From: an uncultured Verrucomicrobiota bacterium
Lineage (GTDB): Bacteria > Verrucomicrobiota > Verrucomicrobiia > Opitutales > Seribacteraceae
Assembly: GCA_902569115.1 (NCBI GenBank)
Contig: CACFTI010000023.1
Location: 1-38,657, forward strand
Reading direction: 5' to 3'
Length of the DNA stretch: 38,657 nucleotides
The notes beneath the pieces are model-generated. The model was not told where the DNA came from. It worked only from the letters and a program-made list of their open reading frames with translations, and made no database searches. Each line of letters starts with the position of its first letter. The stretch's first letter is position 1. This document shows, piece by piece, positions 34,181-38,657 of this stretch. A program made the translations under genes and the position numbers.

Positions 34181-36132
34181 GTTTCAATTTCCCCGGAATA
34201 TCCTCTTCTTTGAAGCATATAAATAGGATATGAACCAAAATCTTTTGCCAATTCGAGATTACCGGCATATTCGAAGTCAAATTCCTCATGTCCAAAAGCG
34301 ATTAATGCGGCAACAGTCTCAGATACAAAAACTGACCCTGGCAAAACGATCGGTTCGATCCTTGCAGCTTGGTTTACATGACGCCCGAAAAAATTTCTTT
34401 TTTTCAATATTGGATCAAACTCTTCATAAACGGGGCCCGCATGCATAGATATTCTCACTTCCATATCTCCATCTATTAAAAACTCAGACCAATCTTTTTT
34501 ATTGAAATAATCTCTTATATCCAAAGCGAGTTTCAAAGCGTCATCAGTAGACTCGAAAACCGCAAAAAAACTATCGCCCCAAGTATTTAGAAAGACCGGG
34601 CGGTTCGAAAGCTTATCTATCAATCTCGCAATTCCTCCGTGAAAAGCTTCCACAAACTCTCCTGTTTTTGCTTCGATAAGACCAGTAAATGCTTTTACAT
34701 CGGCAAAAAGCATAATTTTAACTGAACGAAAAGAAATTGAAGGATCTCCAAAAGTGGGAATTAAATGGGGACGCGTTTCTCCTGAATGAAAACGCACTGG
34801 CTCCGGTTCACCGGCAATGTCCAGAATTTCCACCGGATCAATAATTTCAGGCTCATTAAATTCAGATCGCCATGCATCCACAAGTTCGCCTGTACCACCA
34901 GTCGAACCAGGTTGACCGTCCCAAATAACAAGGAGGTTCGGATCTTCATCAAGACCTCGACCACGCATCGCGGCAAAGCCGAGCATCACTTGATTACAAA
35001 AAGTAAAAAGAGAATCATCTCCATAATACCCCTCACTCGTTACATAGTGAACTGATGTAGCGTGATCTAAAACTTTCTCGAATCTTGCAACCCAATTACC
35101 TCCAGCTCTTCGCACGCTTGTTTCGATAAATTCATCCTTTGCGAATGGAAGGAACACATGGGTTTCACCACCACGTTCAGCCATTGCTTCCAAAAATAGA
35201 ATGTCTGTCCCGCAAGCTGCGGAACTGTAGCCACAACGGGCTCCCAATCTCTCCAAGGCTTGATCAATTTTTTCTTTGGCAATTGATTCAGCCTCAGGAG
35301 GGAACCTTTTGGATCGTCCCGGGTTATCAATAACATGCCCTGAACAAGCCACGATCCCAAGCAATGGAAAAGCCTCTTCCATTCGTTCACGAATTGACTC
35401 GTCTTCGAACATCCCGGCGATTTGTAGTGCCTGTTTACGCGTACTTGCAATAGATGATGGCTGGGCATCTTCACGTTTAAAAGCCGATTCATAACTTTCA
35501 CACGCGGCTTCCACCTGTCCAAGAATTAAAGAGGCTTCAGCTTCGGTTGCTGCGATCCAATAAGAATCCCTTCCCTTATTTCGTAATTGAAGACAAATCT
35601 CACGGGCCTTTTTAGCATATTCATTGGCTTCCTCGAAGTGATGAAACATGAAATGCATAAAAGCCACATTGATGCATGGATAATACTGTTTTTCCAAGTC
35701 ATCGACCTTGCCGCTACTTTTTTGAATTTGAGCATTGTAGGCTTCTTCGTAACGTGCAATTGCCAGGTCAGCATACCTAAACTTACTCTCTTCAGTCGTC
35801 GAATACTCGCATAGATCTTTGTAAGCACTGGCAAGAAGGCTTTGCGTTTCGACATCTCGACCACCGCAAGCTACTAACTCTTCCAGTAGATGAGTTGCCA
35901 ATTTAGGAGAACCCGCCTTGCATAAGGCATGAGCACCACGTTGGCTTAACTCTTGATGATTTTTATGCCTTTCCAAGCCGGCACGAGCCACATCATGGGC
36001 GAGAAGAAATTCTCCAACCTCAATCATGCGATTGCATAGTTTGAGGTACAATTCGGCACTTCCTCTTTCCTGATCGAAGAGCCGCCATTCACGTCGCAGA
36101 CTGACTGCGTTTCTCTTAGAGAGTTGAGACAT
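34177..36132 (-). CDS. Class III nucleotide cyclase with N-terminal helical repeats and SLOG-like domain
   Basis: 651 residues, no signal peptide or membrane helix. Residues about 1-250 are alpha-helical repeats resembling the TRAFs-binding (DUF4071)/TPR type (YYPCINVAFMHFMFHHFEEA). About 257-425 is a Rossmann-like module: GIVACSGHVIDNPGRSKRFP, CGYSSAACGTDILFLEAMAE, HVFLPFAKDEF and NLLVIWDGQPGSTGGTGELV, similar to SLOG nucleotide-sensing domains. About 470-645 is the class III cyclase: IMLFADVKAFTGL with metal Asp478, NTWGDSFFAVF with Asp520, and FFGRHVNQAARIE with transition-state Asn587 and Arg591. All catalytic residues are present, so it should be active. Base-recognition positions are Asn516 and Asn580, neither the Lys/Asp of adenylate nor the Glu/Cys of guanylate cyclases. 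First gene of a two-gene operon with the TIR-FGE protein. Confidence 0.88.
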   Translation of the reverse strand: MSQLSKRNAVSLRREWRLFDQERGSAELYLKLCNRMIEVGEFLLAHDVARAGLERHKNHQELSQRGAHALCKAGSPKLATHLLEELVACGGRDVETQSLLASAYKDLCEYSTTEESKFRYADLAIARYEEAYNAQIQKSSGKVDDLEKQYYPCINVAFMHFMFHHFEEANEYAKKAREICLQLRNKGRDSYWIAATEAEASLILGQVEAACESYESAFKREDAQPSSIASTRKQALQIAGMFEDESIRERMEEAFPLLGIVACSGHVIDNPGRSKRFPPEAESIAKEKIDQALERLGARCGYSSAACGTDILFLEAMAERGGETHVFLPFAKDEFIETSVRRAGGNWVARFEKVLDHATSVHYVTSEGYYGDDSLFTFCNQVMLGFAAMRGRGLDEDPNLLVIWDGQPGSTGGTGELVDAWRSEFNEPEIIDPVEILDIAGEPEPVRFHSGETRPHLIPTFGDPSISFRSVKIMLFADVKAFTGLIEAKTGEFVEAFHGGIARLIDKLSNRPVFLNTWGDSFFAVFESTDDALKLALDIRDYFNKKDWSEFLIDGDMEVRISMHAGPVYEEFDPILKKRNFFGRHVNQAARIEPIVLPGSVFVSETVAALIAFGHEEFDFEYAGNLELAKDFGSYPIYMLQRRGYSGEIET

Positions 36133-36169
36133 ACTTAAAAGCTAACAATCTCAACACATGGTTGACGAG

Positions 36170-36197
36170 AAAAATTAGAAAATCCCCTTCAGGGGAA
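36170..36197 (-). terminator. Intrinsic terminator of rpsU
   Basis: On the minus strand, 5 bases after the rpsU stop: TCCCC-TGAA-GGGGA (36196-36183) followed by TTTTCTAATTTTT. It separates rpsU from the cyclase operon, whose promoter must lie within the 40 or so bases left before position 36132; no good consensus is visible there. Confidence 0.75.
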
Positions 36198-36201
36198 GGT
36201 G

Positions 36202-36402
36202 TTACATTTTTTCGTATCGCGTACGAAGCATTTGGGTGAAAGCCGCTACTTTCCTAGCTTCTCTTTTTTTATCAGAGGGCTTCTTGAAGTAACGCTTAGC
36301 TCGCACATCCCGGATAACACCTTCGCGGTCAAGACGCTTCTTCATCCGGCGGATGGCACGATCCATGGGTTCACCCTTACGTAATTTGATTTCAATCGTC
36401 AT
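36202..36402 (-). CDS. rpsU: 30S ribosomal protein bS21
   Basis: 66 residues, very basic. MTIEIKLRKGEPMDRAIRRM, KKRLDREGVIRDVRAKRYF and KKPSDKKREARKVAAF match bS21 along the full length. It sits on the 30S platform near the anti-Shine-Dalgarno end of 16S rRNA and helps initiation. It has its own promoter and terminator, between dnaE and the cyclase operon. Confidence 0.96.
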   Translation of the reverse strand: MTIEIKLRKGEPMDRAIRRMKKRLDREGVIRDVRAKRYFKKPSDKKREARKVAAFTQMLRTRYEKM

Positions 36403-36412
36403 AAATTAAACT

Positions 36413-36440
36413 AAAATATCACTCTATATGAATCGGTCAA
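36413..36440 (-). promoter_or_regulatory. Sigma-70-like promoter of rpsU
   Basis: Minus strand: TTGACC (36440-36435), 16-base spacer, TATTTT (36418-36413), 10 bases before the ATG, so the leader is very short. It lies wholly in the gap after dnaE. Confidence 0.5.
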
Positions 36441-36451
36441 GTATGAATAAA

Positions 36452-38657
36452 TTATCCTTGGCGCCTACCATATTTTCGCTCTGGCGGTAGTTCTGGCTCG
36501 GAAATTTTAACTCGAGCAGCTCGAACAGATTCTTTCGATCGCCATTCTTTAAAAGCCTGTACGGTTATTTTCATTCGAAATCGATCATCTGCTTCCGCAA
36601 CTAATCCGGCATCTTCACCATTACCTGCAATTCCTAGACGGATTAGTGCACCGCCAAATCCTTTTTCTCCGAGTGCAAACAATTCTTTGGCAAAAATTAA
36701 TGCATCTTGATGATCCGGATCGATGAGCCATGTAACTTCCTCAACCCATTTTGAAAGGGCTTGATCAATTGGTAAAACAGTATTCGCATTTGTACGCACC
36801 TCGCCATCCCGATTAGATGCCACACCCTCTACCACCATGATTGCCCCTTCTTCCAGTTTCATTCCATACTGCTCATAAGCTTCCGGAAACATGGGGAAGG
36901 AGAAATCTTTCTCTTTAGCAAGCAAAGTAAAGCGAGCCCATGGCTTCGCATCTTTCTTGGTGTACCTTTTTTCAATTTCAGATACTACGCCACAAAGACG
37001 AAAGGCTTGTTTACCCTGCAAATTATCTAAATCTTTTTGCTCAATGGTATCAAAGAGTGGTCCAAGTCCACCAAGGGTATCAATGGGGTGACCTGACAAA
37101 AAGAAACCAAGAAGTTCTTTTTCCAGCTTAAGTTTTTCCAACTCTTCCATCTCTGGAACATCTGGTAATGATTGAGCAGGAGAAAAATCATCGATTGCTT
37201 CGGAAATATTATCATCACTTCCTCCTATTAAATCAAAAAGGTTTGATTGACCTGCCTCTCGGTCCTTGCGTCGCAGTTGGGCTTCTCCCATCGCCCTATC
37301 CAAGTCTGCAAGCAGTGCAGCACGATTACCTTCAAGTGCATCAAAACCTCCGGACTTAACCAAGCATTCGAGAACACGCTTGTTCACCGATTTGCCATCC
37401 ACTCTTTCGACCAGATCGGTGAAACTTCTGAAAGGACCATTTTGGGTTCTCTCCTCTACGATAATTTTTCCAGCCACATCACCCACTCCCTTGACAGCGG
37501 AAAGGCCAAAGCGAATGGAACTGAGATTATCATTATCTGATTTCAGCGGAGTAAAATTCTCACCCGACTCATTGACATCAGGCCCCAGTACGGAGATCCC
37601 CATCTCTGCACACTCGCTTATGAAATGAGAAAGCTTATCTGAATTCCCCAGCTCACATGCAAGAACCCCAGCCATAAAATCGACTGGATGGTTCGCTTTC
37701 AGATAAGCAGTCTGATAACTGATAATTCCGTAAGCCGCTGAATGAGATTTATTAAATCCATAACCCGCAAACTTTTCTAAAATGTCGAAGATTTCATTGG
37801 CTTTTTTAGCTTCGATTTCATTGGTCTCCTTTGCACCCTGAACAAAAATCTTTCGTTGCTTAGCCATCTCCTCAGGTTTTTTCTTACCCATTGCCCTTCT
37901 TAGAATATCAGCCCCCCCAAGTGTATATCCGGCAATCCTTCGGGCTGCTTCCATTACCTGTTCCTGATATACCATAACGCCATAGGTTTCAGCACAGACA
38001 TCCTCCAGCAAAGGATGGGGAAACTTGATGGTAGAGGGGTCTTCCTTCCCCTTGATATAATCTGGAATCCACTCCATGGGTCCTGGGCGATAGAGTGCAA
38101 TCAGTGCAATAATCTCGTCCACATTTGAAATTGTCATTTGCCGGCACAACCGGCGCATTCCATCTGATTCCAATTGGAAAACACCAATTGTACGAGCCTC
38201 GTTTAAGAGTTTAAAAGTTGGATTGTCGTCAAGCGGTGCCGCTGTAACCCTAAATTCAGACAATCCGTTTTTCCTTCTTATATGGTTTTCAGCTTCCGAA
38301 ATAACAGTAAGAGTTTTCAGTCCCAAAAAGTCCATCTTGAGTAGTCCCAACTCCTCAACTGGATCTTTGGGGTATTGAGTGGTAAGGATACCGTCCTGCG
38401 TGGTAAGGGGAACTAATTCTTTGAGAGGCCTGTCCGCAATAATTACTCCTGCAGCATGAGTTCCCACATTGCGGACCATACCTTCGATCACTTTTCCTGT
38501 ATCGATAATCTGTTTTGCAATCGGATTATTTTCATACTCCTTCTTAAATTCCGGACTCTTCTCGATCGCATCGTCCAAGGAAATATTAAGGTCATCTGGA
38601 ACCATCTTGGCCAACTTATCCGCTTCAGCATATGGTAAATCACGAACACGGGCCACA
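36452..38657 (-). CDS. dnaE: DNA polymerase III alpha subunit, 5' part outside the window
   Basis: The last about 735 residues; the frame runs off the window end, and the GTG at 38656 is an internal Val codon. Seen in order: TGKVIEGMVRNVGTHAAGVI (49-68), LLKMDFLGLKTLTVISEA with the third catalytic Asp (D109), ALYRPGPMEWIPDYIKGK, GVMVYQEQVMEAARRIAGYT, FAGYGFNKSHSAAYGIISYQ (fingers), a helix-hairpin-helix region (GPFRSFTDLVERVDGKSVNK) and the C-terminal OB fold (FRLCGVVSEIEKRYTKKDAK). The PHP domain and the PDIDxD palm motif lie upstream outside the window. It is the replicative polymerase catalytic subunit. The C-terminal tau-binding tail is short. Confidence 0.96.
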   Translation of the reverse strand, partial: VARVRDLPYAEADKLAKMVPDDLNISLDDAIEKSPEFKKEYENNPIAKQIIDTGKVIEGMVRNVGTHAAGVIIADRPLKELVPLTTQDGILTTQYPKDPVEELGLLKMDFLGLKTLTVISEAENHIRRKNGLSEFRVTAAPLDDNPTFKLLNEARTIGVFQLESDGMRRLCRQMTISNVDEIIALIALYRPGPMEWIPDYIKGKEDPSTIKFPHPLLEDVCAETYGVMVYQEQVMEAARRIAGYTLGGADILRRAMGKKKPEEMAKQRKIFVQGAKETNEIEAKKANEIFDILEKFAGYGFNKSHSAAYGIISYQTAYLKANHPVDFMAGVLACELGNSDKLSHFISECAEMGISVLGPDVNESGENFTPLKSDNDNLSSIRFGLSAVKGVGDVAGKIIVEERTQNGPFRSFTDLVERVDGKSVNKRVLECLVKSGGFDALEGNRAALLADLDRAMGEAQLRRKDREAGQSNLFDLIGGSDDNISEAIDDFSPAQSLPDVPEMEELEKLKLEKELLGFFLSGHPIDTLGGLGPLFDTIEQKDLDNLQGKQAFRLCGVVSEIEKRYTKKDAKPWARFTLLAKEKDFSFPMFPEAYEQYGMKLEEGAIMVVEGVASNRDGEVRTNANTVLPIDQALSKWVEEVTWLIDPDHQDALIFAKELFALGEKGFGGALIRLGIAGNGEDAGLVAEADDRFRMKITVQAFKEWRSKESVRAARVKISEPELPPERKYGRRQG

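Noticed and set aside
36141-36170. Operator at CAACACATGGTTG upstream of the cyclase gene
   Set aside because: Arms are only 4 bp with an asymmetric centre; too weak to call.

Overview
The window looks like a piece of the chromosome of a free-living Gram-negative bacterium, most likely a member of Verrucomicrobiota (Opitutales/Puniceicoccales-like), or more broadly the PVC group. This is inferred from gene content: a secreted protein with four SLA1-homology (SHD1-type) repeats, a GH20-like hydrolase paired with a sodium:solute symporter, a ResB plus large CcsA pair, several lipoproteins and ExbB/ExbD. No rRNA gene is present to confirm it. Shine-Dalgarno sites are patchy: clear for holB and exbB and for the favoured lysS start, absent for many others.

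Layout. 1-1176 is the end of a conserved gene of unclear function. A minus-strand run at 1186-6610 (exbB, exbD, glcD-type oxidase, SHD1-repeat protein, secreted endonuclease) is divergent from a plus-strand run at 6754-10867 (PfkB-type sugar kinase, tmk, holB, HIT protein, DUF481 outer-membrane protein). A minus-strand envelope operon at 10864-15170 encodes a coiled-coil membrane protein, a long lipoprotein and a tiny hydrophobic protein. Next come a symporter/GH20 pair (15292-18644), hemW (minus), a TIG-domain lipoprotein, and a tightly overlapping trio: GT2 glycosyltransferase, nucleosidase, and a spore-photoproduct-lyase-like radical SAM protein. 23481-24858 is a sparse, AT-rich stretch bounded by tRNA-Thr(TGT) and tRNA-His(GTG). 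It holds one small membrane protein and a probable gene remnant. ychF follows, then a cytochrome c maturation unit (lipoprotein, ResB, CcsA; 26083-30634). The rest is on the minus strand: a small membrane protein, lysS, a TIR-FGE protein, a TPR/SLOG-like/class III cyclase protein, rpsU and the 3' part of dnaE.

The most promising undescribed system is the two-gene operon at 32711-36132. A class III nucleotide cyclase is fused behind a helical-repeat region and a SLOG-like domain. It overlaps by 4 bases a gene for a TIR domain fused to a formylglycine-generating-enzyme-like (C-type lectin fold) domain. A nucleotide-signal producer next to a probable NAD-consuming TIR effector recalls Pycsar/CBASS-type defence logic, but the architecture differs from the named systems I know. 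Both base-specificity positions of the cyclase are Asn, which predicts neither standard ATP nor standard GTP recognition. The operon sits between the housekeeping genes rpsU and lysS. Secondary points of interest are the envelope operon with a phage-like membrane coiled-coil, the nucleosidase/radical-SAM pair, and the degraded inter-tRNA region.
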